Positions 12,665 through 24,899 of a DNA stretch of 64,000 bases are shown piece after piece. Source of the stretch: Solen grandis (Eukaryota; Mollusca; Bivalvia; Adapedonta; Solenidae); contig CM037778.1 of assembly GCA_021229015.1 (NCBI GenBank), forward strand, positions 15,009,504 through 15,073,503, written 5' to 3'. Under the pieces are notes generated by a model that had not been told where the DNA came from, ran no database searches, and worked only from the letters and a program-made list of their open reading frames with translations. Both the position numbers and the translations under genes were made by a program. How positions within the stretch are numbered: the stretch's first letter is position 1; each line of letters begins with the position of its first letter.

Positions 12665-12860
12665 TGTTAACCGTGCTTACCGTATATCGTATATCGCATA
12701 ACGTAAATCGCAGATCGTGGATCGTATATCGTATGTTATCAGATTATAAACGCATCGAATCGTATCGTATCGAATCGTAAAGGTAACTCAAACTTGCTAT
12801 CGCACATCGTATATCGTTCGTATTTCAATCGTTTATCAATCGTATTTTTTGACAACTGAT
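12665..12860. repeat. ATCGTAT-word array
   Basis: Degenerate array of ATCGTAT/ATATCGT words with irregular spacing, inserted between two C-terminal blocks of the LINE. Word orientation is mixed. Confidence 0.65.
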
Positions 12861-13846
12861 ACGATAGCACCACTGTAAACCTGCTATACATAATATTATA
12901 TATAGAAACCGAGAGCTTTAGACTAGATGGAATGATAAGTTTAGACCAAAAATTTAGCATTCTTGAATCAATATCTATTTGTAGTGTTTTAACACCTGTT
13001 TCACCATATACAATACAATTTGGAGTGCTATTCTTAACTTGTAATATATACTTTAAAAACTTCAATTGTACTTTTTCTAAAATATTATTGTTTCCAAATC
13101 CCCAAATCTCGCATTCGTATAACAAAATTGGTTTAATGGTTTTATCAAATAGTTCTACATGTGTATTTGTAAATCGATACTGAATCATAGATATTTAGCC
13201 TTTTTCAATAGACAAAACATAGCTTTAGTTGCCTGCTTAGCAATATATTCTTTAGCTTTAGAAAAATTTCCAGTTTTACTGAGAAAGACGCCAAGATATT
13301 TGTATTCATTTACAATTTCTAATTTATCATTACATAAATAAAAAATTTGGTTTCTTATTCTACTTTTTGAAAATATTTAAACTTTAGTTTTTAATGTATT
13401 AACTGTAAGTTTCCATGTTTTACAATATTTTTCATACACATACAATGTATTTTGTAAGGTTTTTGCCGAATCAGATAAAATACCAGTGTCGTCTGCATAA
13501 AGTAATACAAACAATTTTAAGTAATCTACAAGACCTGAATCACAAGGATGTTTACAAAGGGTTGACCCTTGAATTATATATATTTTCAAAGAAATTATGC
13601 AAATCATTTACAAAAGAAACAGCATGGTGATAGCTTCACCCTGTCTTTACCGAAGAACACTTAAAATATTTAAATTTTACGTTACAGTACGCAGCTTTGC
13701 TTTCAAAATTATTTTTAACAACATCAAAAACAATACCGTTTATTTGATACTTAAGGAGTTTAAACCACAACATACTTCTATTAATTGTGTCAAAAGCACC
13801 CTTTAGATCAATACATGCACAATACAGCTTCAGACACATCACCTTT

Positions 13847-15290
13847 ATTTTAAGCTCAACGTGCTCAAGGGTGAGCTTTTGTGATGGCCCTTCGTCCGGC
13901 GTCCGTCGTTCGTCGTGCGTCGTCAACAATTTGGCTTTTTAACACACTAGAGGCCACATTTTTAGGCCAATCTTCATGAAACTTGGTCAGAATGTTTGTC
14001 TCATTAAAATCTTTGACAAATTCGAATTTGGTCATGTGGTGTCAAAACGTTAGGTCACGACGTCAAGTCTTATAAAAACCTTGTTTACACTCTAGAGGCC
14101 ACATTTTTGGCCAAATCTTCATGAAACTTGGTCAGAATGTTTGTCTCCATACAATCTTGGACAAGTTCGAAATTGGGTCATGTGGGGTCAAAAAAGGTCA
14201 GAGGTCTTTGCTCCATAAACTTGGACAAGTTCGAAATTGGGTCATGTGGGGTCAAAAAGTAGGTCATGAGGTCAAATCTTATAAAAACCTTGTTTACACT
14301 CTAGAGGCCACATTTTTGGCCCAATCTTCATGAAACTTGGTCAGAATGTTCTCCATAAAATCTTGGACAAGAATGAAATTGGGTCATGTGGGGTCAAAAA
14401 GTAGGTCATGAGGTCAAATCTTAGAAAAACTTGTTAACACTCTAGAGGCCACATTTTTGGCCCAATCTTTATGAAACTTGGTCAGAATGTTTGTTTCCAT
14501 AAAATCTTGGACAAGTTCGAATTTGGGCCATGTGGGGTCAAAAAGTAGGTCATGAGGTCAAATCTTAGAAAAACCTTGTTAACACTCTAGAGGCCACATT
14601 TTTGGCCCAATCTTTATGAAACTTGGTCAGAATGTTTGTTTCCATAAAATCTTGGACAAGTTCGAATTTGGGCCATGTGGGGTCAAAAAGTAGGTCATGA
14701 GGTCAAACCTAAAAAACCTTGTTAACACTCTAGAGGCCACATTTTTAGGCCCAATCTTCATGAAACTTGGTCAGAATGTTTGTTCCATAAAATCTTGGAC
14801 AAGTTCGAAATTGGGTCATGTGGGGTCAAAAAGTAGGTCATGAGGTCAAATCTTAGAAAAACCTTGTTAACACTCTAGAGGCCACATTTTTGGCCCAATC
14901 TTTATGAAACTTGGTCAGAATGTTTGTTTCCATAAAATCTTGGACAAGTTCGAATTTGGGTCATGTGGGTCAAAAAGTAGGTCATGAGGTCAATCTTAGA
15001 AAACCTTGTTAACACTCTAGAGGCCACATTTTTGGCCCAATCTTCATGAAACTGGGTCAGAATGTTTGTTTCCATAAAATCTTGGACAAGTTCGAAATTG
15101 GGTCATGTGGGGTCAAAAAGTAGGTCATGAGGTCAAATCTTAGAAAAACTTAATTTTTGGCCCAATCTTCATGAAACTTGGTCAGAATGTGGGTCATGTG
15201 GGGTCAAAAAGTAGGTCAATATGAAAAATTCAACATGTGTTGCTCATTTATAATCAGGTGAGCGATTAAGGGCCATCATGGCCCTCTTGT
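13847..15290 (+). mobile_element. Helentron/HINE-like element with ~145-bp core repeats
   Basis: It begins TTTAAGCTCAACGTGCTCA, then a GTCCGTC/GTCGT microsatellite, about nine copies of a ~145-bp repeat (unit marked by GAGGCCACATTTTTGG, CATGAAACTTGGTCAG and GGTCATGAGGTCAAAT), and ends CAGGTGAGCGATTA, hairpin AGGGCCATCATGGCCCT, CTTGTT. It splits the RT domain of the LINE. Same architecture as 8251-9403 and the same ends as 42177-42978. Confidence 0.7.
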
Positions 15291-16535
15291 TGTAAATGGG
15301 ATTAATGACGCCTATGGTCCATTATCTGGAATAATAGCAGTACTAAAAACAATATTAAATAGTTTAAGATATACGTGCTTTAAAATATGATAGGAATTTT
15401 TAATATATTCATTTAGCACATTATCTTCACCAGACGCTTTGTTATTCTTTAGATTTTTAATAGCTTGCTCTATTTCTTGTATATCTATTTCAGCATTGAG
15501 TACAGAATTATCAACTCCTGTAAAGTCTTAACCGATATTATCATTATAGTTATCATCAGATACCTCTAATTCGTCACAGTGTATATATTTAAAATATTCG
15601 TACATTTCATTTATTGATGCATTACATTTTGTTTGTTTATTGCCTTTATATTTTTTTTTTCTTTTTTATTTTTGATATTTAAGTTTTCTTTATTGCTAGC
15701 ATTTTTACATATTTTATATTTGTATTTTGCTCCGTGAACATCACGTCTCGCGTTTTTACATTCAAAATTAAACCGCCTTTTATTATTACCTTGTTCTTTT
15801 GGTTTTGCACAGTCACTATGTGATACAAAACTGACCTTAGCACTTTCATGAAATATATTTTCAATTTTTGTAATCACATTGTTTATATTATATTCAGTAA
15901 CACAATTTGAACTATACAAAAAATCAATATTTGTAATAAAGTTATCTTTGTTTTTACCATCCCATAGTCTAGCATTTGGACTAGCTGATTTAACATATTT
16001 GGTTTTACTTGATATAATGCCCTTAAAGCTGAAATTCATATTAACAGGGTTATGTAAATCTGAATATAAAGTACAAAAGTCATCAACATTTAAATTTACA
16101 ATATGTGAGAACAATGTTGGCCTGCATACAAAATAATCCACAGTGCTTACTTCTTTACATGTAGTATTGCCTGTTAAATCACCAGGGGTTCTATCATTCA
16201 TAATGTACAAATGGTTTAATTTTGTAAATTCGATAAATCTGTAACCGTAAGTTTTTGAAGAATTATCTCTATTACTCCTGTTTTTCATAATATTTGTTTC
16301 TTCGAAGTAAAAACTATCATTATTTAATTATTTAAATACTTCTTCAAGTTGCATATCATGAAAAAGAACCTCAAAATCTGGTTGTACAATGTCTTGAATT
16401 TTTTTAGTTCTAGAGTTCCAATCTCCAAATAGACAAAATTTACTATACAAACATGTAAAATAATCTAAGTCATTTTGAATGAGTGAAAACGGGTCATCTG
16501 TTGCATAGCTTGAATATTCAGGTGGTTGTTGTTGT

Positions 16536-16683
16536 TGTACATGTATTGGGGTTTACCGTCGCTGCGATAGTATTTCAATCATATAGCGACGTCCAGCTAA
16601 ATACAGGTGGAGGAAGACCCCGAGTACACAGAGGTACCCGGGTAGAACCACCGATCTACCGCAAGCCAGCTGGAAGGCATTTA
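16536..16683 (-). repeat. SINE family 2 copy, 3' half
   Basis: Body of family 2 (complements of TAGCTGGACGTC, CCAGCTGGCTTGCGG) inserted in the LINE endonuclease, with an imperfect 9-bp target duplication (TTCAGGTGG and TTTAGGTGG) derived from the codons after YIPP. Confidence 0.7.
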
Positions 16684-17108
16684 GGTGGTATGTACACTAT
16701 ACCATAGAATATATCACCTACACCAGTCACTTTATCGAGTAACACAAACCATAACACTAGGTCACAATCAGTATGTAATACCGTTATGTAAGGTATTAGA
16801 TGTGTTTTGACACCTAAACAAATGCCACCTGATTTCCTTTTGGCAATATTTTTTCTATGCTTAAAAAATAACTTAAATAGATCTAAATTTATTGTGTCTA
16901 AACTGTCAGTTTTTGTTTCCTGTAAACCGCTCAGATCAAATTTATTTAAATAGGTAATAAAGTCAGGATTTATTTGTTTTGAGCCGATACCACAAACATT
17001 TAAAGACAAAACACTGATATGAATGTCATGGCTCAATGAACGTTCACTACAAACTTAACTGGCTGGTTCAGTCACAGTCTGGCTAATCAGGCACTCCTCC
17101 TGCCTGGC

Positions 17109-18300
17109 CTAGTTACTACTTGCGGCCGACTGCACGATGTGCACGTGGTCAGTAATGTCGTCGGATTGAGGCCCGTCAGTGCTGTCTCGAGTAAATACCT
17201 CTTGCTCTGTGTCATCGCGTGGACGCTTAAGAAGTGTATCTTCGAGGGGGCTCGGTGAACGATTTATTGCGCTCCTGTTTCGAGACAACGGGGCATCATT
17301 GTCTGTTAAAGCAGCAAACTTGTTTGGTGTTACAAAGTCATTATTCTGTCGAGGGTTTGACTTGTTCCTGTCATAAAAAAAAACATAACGGCGTCGCTCC
17401 TTTTCAGGTTGTCTGAAATTTTGTTGTGCGCTGTCTATTTGATTCGCAAGTTTCTGTTTGGGGAATACAAGGCGTTCTTTGACAGGATTATACACCCTGT
17501 TGCCTACATAAAGCTTGTCTCGAACAAGTTTGCATTTACCAGTAACTGAAGGGTCATTTTTGAATTTGCGCATTACACCGTTTAGATGTTTTCTGCGGGA
17601 TTCCATTTCTTGAGGAAATTGTTCGTTAATATAGATTCCACTCTTTTTCATATTCAGACGGACTCCCGCTTCACGAATGACTTCCCGGTCACTAAATCTC
17701 TCGAATTTGCCCTTATTGGCCTTGATTGTCCGGGCCCGGAAGGGCCTCCCGTTCGGTGGACTCGGTGGAAATGTATGTCATTAACCTTGATAGTACTGTC
17801 TGTGTTTACTGTGGCGTCGCTTTCTACGTGCTGTTTTAAAAACCCTCGAATTTCTTGTATTTGTATTATGTGTTTCATTATCGCTGTTGTTTTGGCCATA
17901 AGTTTCTGGTATACCGACAAAGATGAGATTATTCCTCATGCTTCTCCACTTGAGATCGAGGATTTCTTCCTTATACATGGAATTTTCCGACTTTAATATT
18001 TGGATATCTTCGGAGATTTTTGTGTTTTGACTTTTAATTTCATTCATTGTTTTGGAATTTGAGTATTGCTATTGCAGTCATCAATAAAATCACTTATAGA
18101 AAGTCGGAATGTTTCAAGCTCTATGAGTGAAGCTTTCATAGACATGTTATCTTGACGAAGACCATCAACTTCAGCTTTAACGGAGGATAAAAATTTTAGC
18201 TACACCAGCTTCGGTAGATTGAAGCCTAGAGTCGAGTTTTTGAATCATGTCAATCAGCATATTAGCTTGGAGTACAGCACACCTTCAACACCACGTGACT
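17109..18300 (-). pseudogene. Broken L1-type ORF1 (LINE RNA-binding protein)
   Basis: Minus-strand frames 18300-17654 and 17651-17109 together show a coiled-coil segment, the RRM-like start DLKWRSMRNNLIFVGIPE, and the C-terminal block NEQFPQEMESRRKHL followed by LVRDKLYVGN. These are features of L1-like ORF1 proteins (coiled coil, RRM, C-terminal domain). At least two frameshifts separate them. It lies directly upstream of the ORF2 remains, in the same direction, so it probably belongs to that element. Confidence 0.7.
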
Positions 18301-18352
18301 TCACCTCGCTGGCAGTGACCGTTCTCCCGTCGATATACAGTTTATCACATGA

Positions 18353-19174
18353 TTAAGTGGTTCGTCTGCCCTGTTCCAGTGCTTTCTGCATGACTGGGTA
18401 GAGAATTTTACGTCGGTCCTTGATCCCTCGCGGAAATTGATCGGCCAACCGAAACTGACTATTTTGCAGTTCAGACCAAGCCCTTTGTTTAATATTTTGC
18501 TTATCCTGGTGATAATTAAACTTGGCTACAATAGGTCTGGTTTTGTTAGCCACATACCGACCTAGTCTATGGGCTCTGTCTATTTTGATTTCCTCATAGT
18601 TTTGCATTTTTAATGTGTCCTTACACATAGACAAGATTTTCTCATCACATCTCTCGTTTTTTCGTTCCTCAATCGAATCGCTCTCACGGAAGTTAAAAAA
18701 TAAGAGGTTATCTCGCATTGAGCGTGACTGTAAATCAAGGGATACTTCCGTCAAACGCATAGTTTCCTGCTTGAATGTATATAGGTCTGTGCTAATTTTA
18801 TCCATGCTATTCTTGGATTCGTTTACTTTGACATAAACTTCGCTGATTAATTTCGTTAAATCCTCAGTACATTGTGTGTCATGTGTTCTGCTAACCTCTA
18901 TGTCATTCATTCTTTTACAAGAGTCCTCTATTTTGGTTTCAAGGTTCGAAACCCTGATCTCCATAGAGTTTATATTTGTGTTCAGATTCTCAACTGACTT
19001 TTCAGTAGTGTCCAGTTTATTTACTTTATTGCTTATTTGATTCACTGTTTTCAAAAGTGTATCAAGTGTCATTTGCATACTGGATATATCTTGTTGTTGT
19101 ACATATTGTGTTTGAACCGACATACTATTTATTGACTGTTGCGGGGTATAATAAGTATTTACCGGGGTTTGCAT
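18353..19174 (-). CDS. L1-type ORF1 protein of a LINE, 273 codons
   Basis: The longest retrotransposon frame in the window. Residues 1-30 are Gln/Ser-rich, about 30-145 form a coiled coil rich in Asn, Lys and heptad Leu/Ile, then LQSRSMRDNLLFFNF opens an RRM-like domain with IDRAHRLGRY and RPIVAKFNY. The C-terminal domain has QFPRGIKDRRKILYPVM. Such proteins bind the element's RNA and form trimeric particles with it. The frame stops early at GRRTT; in another frame the next codons read DKLYIDG, so one indel probably removed the C-terminus. A second, more decayed ORF1 follows downstream on the same strand. Confidence 0.8.
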   Translation of the reverse strand: MQTPVNTYYTPQQSINSMSVQTQYVQQQDISSMQMTLDTLLKTVNQISNKVNKLDTTEKSVENLNTNINSMEIRVSNLETKIEDSCKRMNDIEVSRTHDTQCTEDLTKLISEVYVKVNESKNSMDKISTDLYTFKQETMRLTEVSLDLQSRSMRDNLLFFNFRESDSIEERKNERCDEKILSMCKDTLKMQNYEEIKIDRAHRLGRYVANKTRPIVAKFNYHQDKQNIKQRAWSELQNSQFRLADQFPRGIKDRRKILYPVMQKALEQGRRTT

Positions 19175-19666
19175 ATGTGAAGATCAAGGGGTTTGAAACA
19201 CAGGCATCGGCATAGGTTGACTGATACAAGTCTGTTGATTTTGAGCTAACGGTAAAACTGGTGAGGGTTAGGGATTCATACCTTGTGTTTTGTTCGTTGT
19301 GTCCGTATTAACCCTTTCCATTTGTGAATATTTGACGAAAAATCTTATTTTTTTCATAGTTTATTTGGGGATTTTTATGAAATACGATCTATAGTACGAG
19401 TTCACGAGTTACAAGTCTGTGACTGGCTGATTTTTATAGTTGGGGGCAAACATTACCATTCCCTAGTGCTTCCATGTAAATACGCTCATAGTGAAATCAA
19501 ACATATGAGGGTTGACTATTAAATTTGCAGTATTGTATGGTAACACTTAAATGGAAAAAATGGGGTGGGGAGAAAATTGAAGCATTAGATTTTTTGTTGT
19601 CAACGCAGTCAACTACTTACACATTGGAACTGTCAAATGACCCATTCTACTAGGCTTCATGTCAGC

Positions 19667-19850
19667 TAACATACATTCATACATACACAAAGACGCACGT
19701 ACTTACATACATACATATGTACGTGCAAACACGCATACATACTCACGTACATACATATTCGTACACATGAGTAGAAGCGTACATAAATACATACTCGTAC
19801 AAAAAGACGTATGTACATACACAAATACGTACGTATGTACGTGTACACAT
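19667..19850. repeat. Degenerate ACAT/ACGT microsatellite
   Basis: Alternating ACATACAT and GTACGTAC words abut the donor of the last recognised lectin exon. They produce open frames rich in Thr/Tyr on both strands that are not genes. Confidence 0.75.
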
Positions 19851-19852
19851 AC

Positions 19853-22800
19853 CATTTATGACAACGTCTTTTTCCTGTATATAAAGATACCGGTACTCTG
19901 AATCACACTCTGTATCCTCTAAGACCAACGTCCTCTTAAAGTCTGTGTGTACACTGACACAGTATTGGAAGCCAGAACCTGTGGAATCTGAATACAAGCA
20001 TTAGACTGAAATAACAAGAAATAATAAACTAAATACAAAGTGTTTGTATAAATGAAATGTCAATATGCCTACATGTATTGTGTGATTAAAATTTAATTAT
20101 CGACTTTTATAACATGTTTGTCAGTTTCAGATTTTGAACACCAATCAGGTATATTTAATTATTTGTCAATAAATGCAGTTATAATACAAAAAATGGTATT
20201 TCCATGAAAAAACAGCAAGTGACTATGAACATACGTACAAAGGAAATAAAAGTGATATCAGGTTGTTTTTTGTTTTTAAAAAGGATCGCGAGGAAATACT
20301 GAAGAAAATGACAGTTATATATTGAAAAGTTAAACTTTTCAACTAAACACAAAATCTTGAACTACGAACCTGGAACTTTCCTCCGTATAATACAAACTTC
20401 ATCAGCAGAATGACTCTAAAAATGGCGGTTAATTAAATATTTGTTTTTCATCGGGTACTTATCATAACTGATTTAGAAAGGCTATAGTAAAAAGATATAA
20501 GCACAAGTTACATTTCATTTAAATTTGAATATTGAAATATAACAAACTGTGAATAAGGGAATACCCGTTACGCTGGTCCATCGTATCAAAACAATGCGTC
20601 TTATGGACGTCCAATAGATACCATGTGTTATCCAGTTGTCAGAAATATTGTATGAAAGATGAAGGCCAAGGTCATTGCATCGCTTGAATGCTTCAAACCA
20701 TGACACGGAATTCGGGACGTCAATAGCATCATCATTATCTGTGAAAGTAAATACATCATTCCATAGAGTAAAACATTTTTTTTTTTTCAATTTTGCGCGG
20801 GGGTGGGGGATGCACATGTTTGTGTATCTTTTTATAGTTTTGAACAGTCACGTTTTGGGTAACAGACAGTTTTATAATGTGTAAAACTAATGTTTCTTAA
20901 AAGAGCCAATTTCTTATCTCAAAAGTATGATTTATGTTTTACAAACAAACCTAAGCTTGTTATTAATTCTACGAATTTTACATTTAAAGTTTTCGTAAAA
21001 CAAAGAATATCAAATAAAATGTAACTTCCACAAACACTTAGTGAGATATCAAGTTACTTTGCAAAATTTTCTAATTATAAATTAAACCCTTAATATGTGA
21101 AATGTTAGTACCAACGTTTGACCTTCCCTTATGATCTTTAGACATTTATGTGTATAATCAATATCTTTTGGTATTAGAAATATTGCGTTTATTGTGAGAA
21201 CTCGTGTATTAAAGGAAGAATATGTGTGACTTAAACAGTGTTATTGTTGTTGTTTCCTGTTGTTGATAATGTTGTTTGAGACATAAGAGCTGAACATACC
21301 TGAACAGAAAAATCTTCTTAAACGTAAGGTGCAATTTTCTGGTTGGAAATACACATCGTCATTTACATTGTTTTTTCTCACTGACTTGATATTTTTCAAC
21401 GCAATACAGTGACCATGGTCTTTTTTATTGTCCAGAATGTTCCTTCCATAGGGACCTGAAACGAACATATACGACCAAAAACAGAAAGATGTTAAATATA
21501 TATAATTATGACGATGGTCGTGTTGTTATTGTGTTTGATATTACCGTCGCTTACAGTGTTTCAGACGCCCATCTAATTATGGGTAAGGAAGACCCCGAGT
21601 GAAGAGAGGCACCCGAGTAGAATCACCGACCTACCGTATACTGAGGAATCAGAATGATTGAACCGATTAAAAATGTGAACTATATACTTGCCTAATTCAA
21701 TTTATAAATTTGAATATGCAAATGATTTTGTATATAGAGGATAATTGTTTTGGTGTAAGATCGATTAATAATTTCACTGAGTGAACATAAAAAATTATAT
21801 TTTCACGAGTGGCGAACCACGATTGAAAATGCATCTTTTTATGTTCACAAATGCAATTATATATCAATTTTTCACAAAAGCAAGCATATTTTTTCTTTTT
21901 CTTTTATACTTGAAAGGCCAGAAATCAGCTGTGTTATTCACAAAAGACGTCAAAATTGGCGGGATTACTTCGCGTGCATGACGTTATTTATGACGTCATT
22001 TCTTGCGTAAAACCCAGCACAATTGACGCTCCGATCAGTGTATTACGTAGGGTTGGGTTCAAGTTTCTGATAATTTCACTGTTCAAAACGGTGAAATTAT
22101 CATGATATCATCCACTGTTATTTATAGATAATCCATAGAAAAGCATTAAATAAACATAGTTTATTTAATTTTTATGACTCCGAGATCTGTTACTGAGGAC
22201 ATATTGTTTTTGCCTGTTTGTTTGTCTATTGATTTGTCAGAAACTTTAACATTGACCATAACTTGAAAACTATACGAGGTAATGACTTGAAACTTCATTT
22301 ATGAATAGAATGTGGCTAGGAGAAGTGCAGTGACTAAGAATCATAGTTCTAACTTGCCCAATTATTTTAATCATCTCCCTTTTTAATTTTTATTTTTTTA
22401 AATTTTTATCGGGAGCATAAGTCATTAACTATTTAAGGTAGTGACTCGAAATTAGAATATAAATAGATGGTGAGATTGGAAAGAGCATCAACCAAGAACC
22501 GTAACTCTACATTACATTTTTTAAATTATCTTCCATTATATAATTTTACAATGAATTTGTAATAATATACTGTATGCTTGAAAACTATTCAAGGTATTGA
22601 ATTGAAACTTCATATATAAGCAGGTGGTAACTTGGAAAACTGCAGTGATCAAGAGCCATAATTCTACCAAGTGCATTTGTTAATTACTCCCTTTATCATT
22701 TCCTCCCTTAGGAATCACTAATTTGACCAGGGTTTTCTAAACAAGCAAGGTAAAGAAGTGCTGAAACTACCTGACATCAGCAGGGATTTCTATACCAACC

Positions 22801-24866
22801 AGGCGAACTGTTGAAACTACATGTTCCTGACATGACAATGCTTTTTCCTAACCAACATGATGCAGTGCTAAAACTAACTGACATTACCAGGGATCTCTAA
22901 ACCAACATGGTGTAGTTCTGGAACTACCTGACCTGAGCTAGTGAGTTTGATTAAAATTTTCATGATCAAAATTCAGACATGGAAACCCGTAGAATCAGTA
23001 GTCGGAAATGACGGGCATTACTATGTTGTTATTGCTTATGATATTTAAATGGTTAGGTTATGTATTTGCATATTTTGTTTATTTTTGTCTATGGTTTTGT
23101 TTTTGTTATTGTTGTTGGTGTTTTCTTATTCTTTATTTTTCACTTTTATTTTGATTATTTCATTTTTTACATTGTTGTAGCTGATCTTTTTTTTTTTTTT
23201 TTTTTTTTTTTTCTTTTTTTTTTTGCCGGGGTATTTTTACACTAATTATTTTGAGATCGTAGAGAAACTATTTCACCTGTAAAGTAGAGAGACATAGAAG
23301 ACTCCATTCCGCCACATATGTCAGTTGGATTGTTGTGACACTGAATGTTACAGCTTTGGTTGATAGCGGTGTGGTCTTTGTGGGTGAAACAGATTTCTGC
23401 TCGTTGCCTCGGAACACATCGGCAGCCAAAGCCCTTAAAATAGGGGGGAAAAATAATATTCCTAGCAGTGCGAGATCCAGATAAAAGGCATACAATTTTG
23501 AACATATCTTTAAGACAGCGTCCTGTGATAAATCAACAAACTAATAATGACTCAGCTCTGACATCAAGTTAGATATTATTGATTTTGGTGCCATGTATTG
23601 GGTATAATATGATAATTTATTAAACCAATGACACCTCTTGTTTCAGACAAAAATACTGATGTTAGATACTATTTGTCACATGGTTCAAGTTTAAAATTTT
23701 GAAATAACAGAAAACAACGACTATTCATAATCCGTAGTGAATATGTATGGACAATTAGTGAGAATCTACGTTACAGGTGAAATGCCATATACAACTTTAG
23801 TAGTTTTGAAATATATGCTTCTGAAGCTTGAGACACAGGTTATTATATCATAAGATGTAATGCTGTATATGCACATTTAAACTGTAAACGTTTACCTGAA
23901 GTAGGATGTAATGGTTGCCATGGCTGCAGTGTTGCAGACAGTCTGCAATGGAACCTCCCAGATATACGATACCACAATCTTGCCCCCCTATCCAGTCAAC
24001 ACAACCTGGTAGGTGATTGATTTGATTTGATCTATTATCTAAGTACGAATTAGCATTAAAAAAATTGAAGTAACAAGTGTAAACATAAATACATAAAGAA
24101 AAATATTATAATTTTGCATTCATCGATGAATATATCATCTTGAACTAAAAATCTGACACTGTTCGAAAGGGCCCAACATAAAGCTGCCAGAAGGGGTTGG
24201 GGGATTTGAGAGATAAAAAGCATGGCATATATATAAAACAATGTAACAGTGTTTCTTCATGTTTTAACAGTAACATATATTCACCTTTGTACTGCAATGT
24301 TATTTCCTGTCGCAGTGTGGACTATACTAAACATACTTTGCAAGATAAAAATGTGGGAAATATTAAAAAGGCAATTTTGGCTATTTCAAGGGCCATAACT
24401 CTCAAGTGCCTAGGAAAATTTGGATGGTTATCGAACATGGCCTAGAATTGATACCTACAAACATTCTCATCAAGTTTGGTGAATATCGATAAAATTATTT
24501 GAGTTAGAGAGCGGACAAAAAAATCGCGACGGACGGTTGGACGGACTGACTGACGTACAGGCTGATTACTATAGGACAACCACACCAAGGGGCCCCAATA
24601 AATATCATGTCAGTCCTCATCCAAGCCATATTCATATTTAAGAAAAAAATCAGTATGATGCAACAAACCTTCCCATGAGACAAATCCAGCATGCTGAGCA
24701 CGTGCAGCTATCCAGAATCTCTGCTTCTCGGGGATACCACGGGTAATTACGTCCCATCCATATTTTTGTATGACATCATATGATAGAAGGGTGTAATTAG
24801 ACTCAGCAGCTTCCTGCCAGGAAACACTCTCATTGGATGTCAGCACGATTGAGTCATTTCCGGTAG
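19853..24866 (-). CDS. CTLD-WSC-CTLD extracellular protein (partial)
   Basis: Six exons with matching phases: A 24866-24669, B 24005-23896, C 23433-23277, D 21455-21300, E 20738-20565, F 19987-19853. A encodes the first half of a C-type lectin-like domain (VSWQEAAESN, RFWIAARAQ, GFVSWEG). B and C encode a WSC domain with its Cys pattern (GCVDWIGGQDC, DCLQHCSHGN, GCRC, SCNIQC, DICGG). D gives the second lectin half (HGHCIALKN, ENCTLRLRRFFCS). E and F give a second lectin domain (VSWFEAFKRCNDLGLHL; GFQYCVSV, LEDTECDSEY). No EPN or WND calcium/sugar motif is visible, so sugar binding is doubtful. The protein is secreted or on the cell surface by domain type; signal peptide and ends were not found. 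F ends in phase 1, so the gene continues. Confidence 0.8.
21540..21645 (-). repeat. SINE family 2 fragment
   Basis: Complement of the 3' half of family 2 (TTACCGTCGCTTACAGTG, AAGACCCCGAGTG, CACCGACCTACCG). Intron D-C of the lectin gene. Confidence 0.6.
22220..22700. repeat. ~170-bp tandem repeat, three units
   Basis: Three diverged units share ACTTGAAAACTAT, TTGAAACTTCAT, GCAGTGA-CAAGAG/AAT and CTCCCTTT. It resembles the core repeats of the hairpin-ended elements elsewhere, but I found no ends. Confidence 0.5.
22730..22945. repeat. ~65-bp tandem repeat
   Basis: Three to four units with AACCAACATG, GTGCTGAAACTA/CTAAAACTA, CCTGACAT and CAGGGATTTCTA. Intronic in the lectin gene. Confidence 0.45.
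23188..23224. repeat. Poly-T tract
   Basis: Nearly pure T tract of about 36 bases just downstream of exon C of the lectin gene. Confidence 0.8.
24360..24600. repeat. Dispersed repeat with GACGGACG microsatellite
   Basis: TTCAAGGGCCATAACTCTC, GGACGGACTGACTGACG and ACACCAAGGGGCCCC resemble the internal parts of the hairpin-ended elements. Ends unclear. Intronic in the lectin gene. Confidence 0.35.
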
Positions 24867-24899
24867 CTGACGCATGTGCACCGTAAGCACGTTATATGC

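Larger units (their letters stand above)
11968..17036 (-). mobile_element. Decayed non-LTR retrotransposon (ORF2)
   Basis: Minus strand, 5' to 3': endonuclease start (16656-17036: SVLSLNVCGIG, LQETKTD, GIVYIPP), interrupted by a SINE at 16536-16683, endonuclease continuation (FGDWNSR region near 16400; STVDYFVCRP and LYSDLHNPVNM at 15611-16288), linker (RLWDGKN), reverse transcriptase pieces (YCACIDLKGAFDTINR near 13800; YADDTG near 13500), and the C-terminal region (ILLYECEIWGFG near 13110; LPVEIGSWQNIDLNDRICNLC near 12200). About 90 residues of the RT domain are missing at the 13847-15290 insertion. Several frameshifts and a word array at 12665-12860 add to the damage. The C-terminal CxxC zinc-knuckle region suggests a CR1/jockey-like group; the clade is uncertain. 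Confidence 0.85.

Noticed and set aside
19659..19997. Tyr/Thr/His-rich proteins on both strands
   Set aside because: Produced by the ACAT/ACGT microsatellite. Only 19853-19987 on the minus strand is real coding sequence (lectin exon F).
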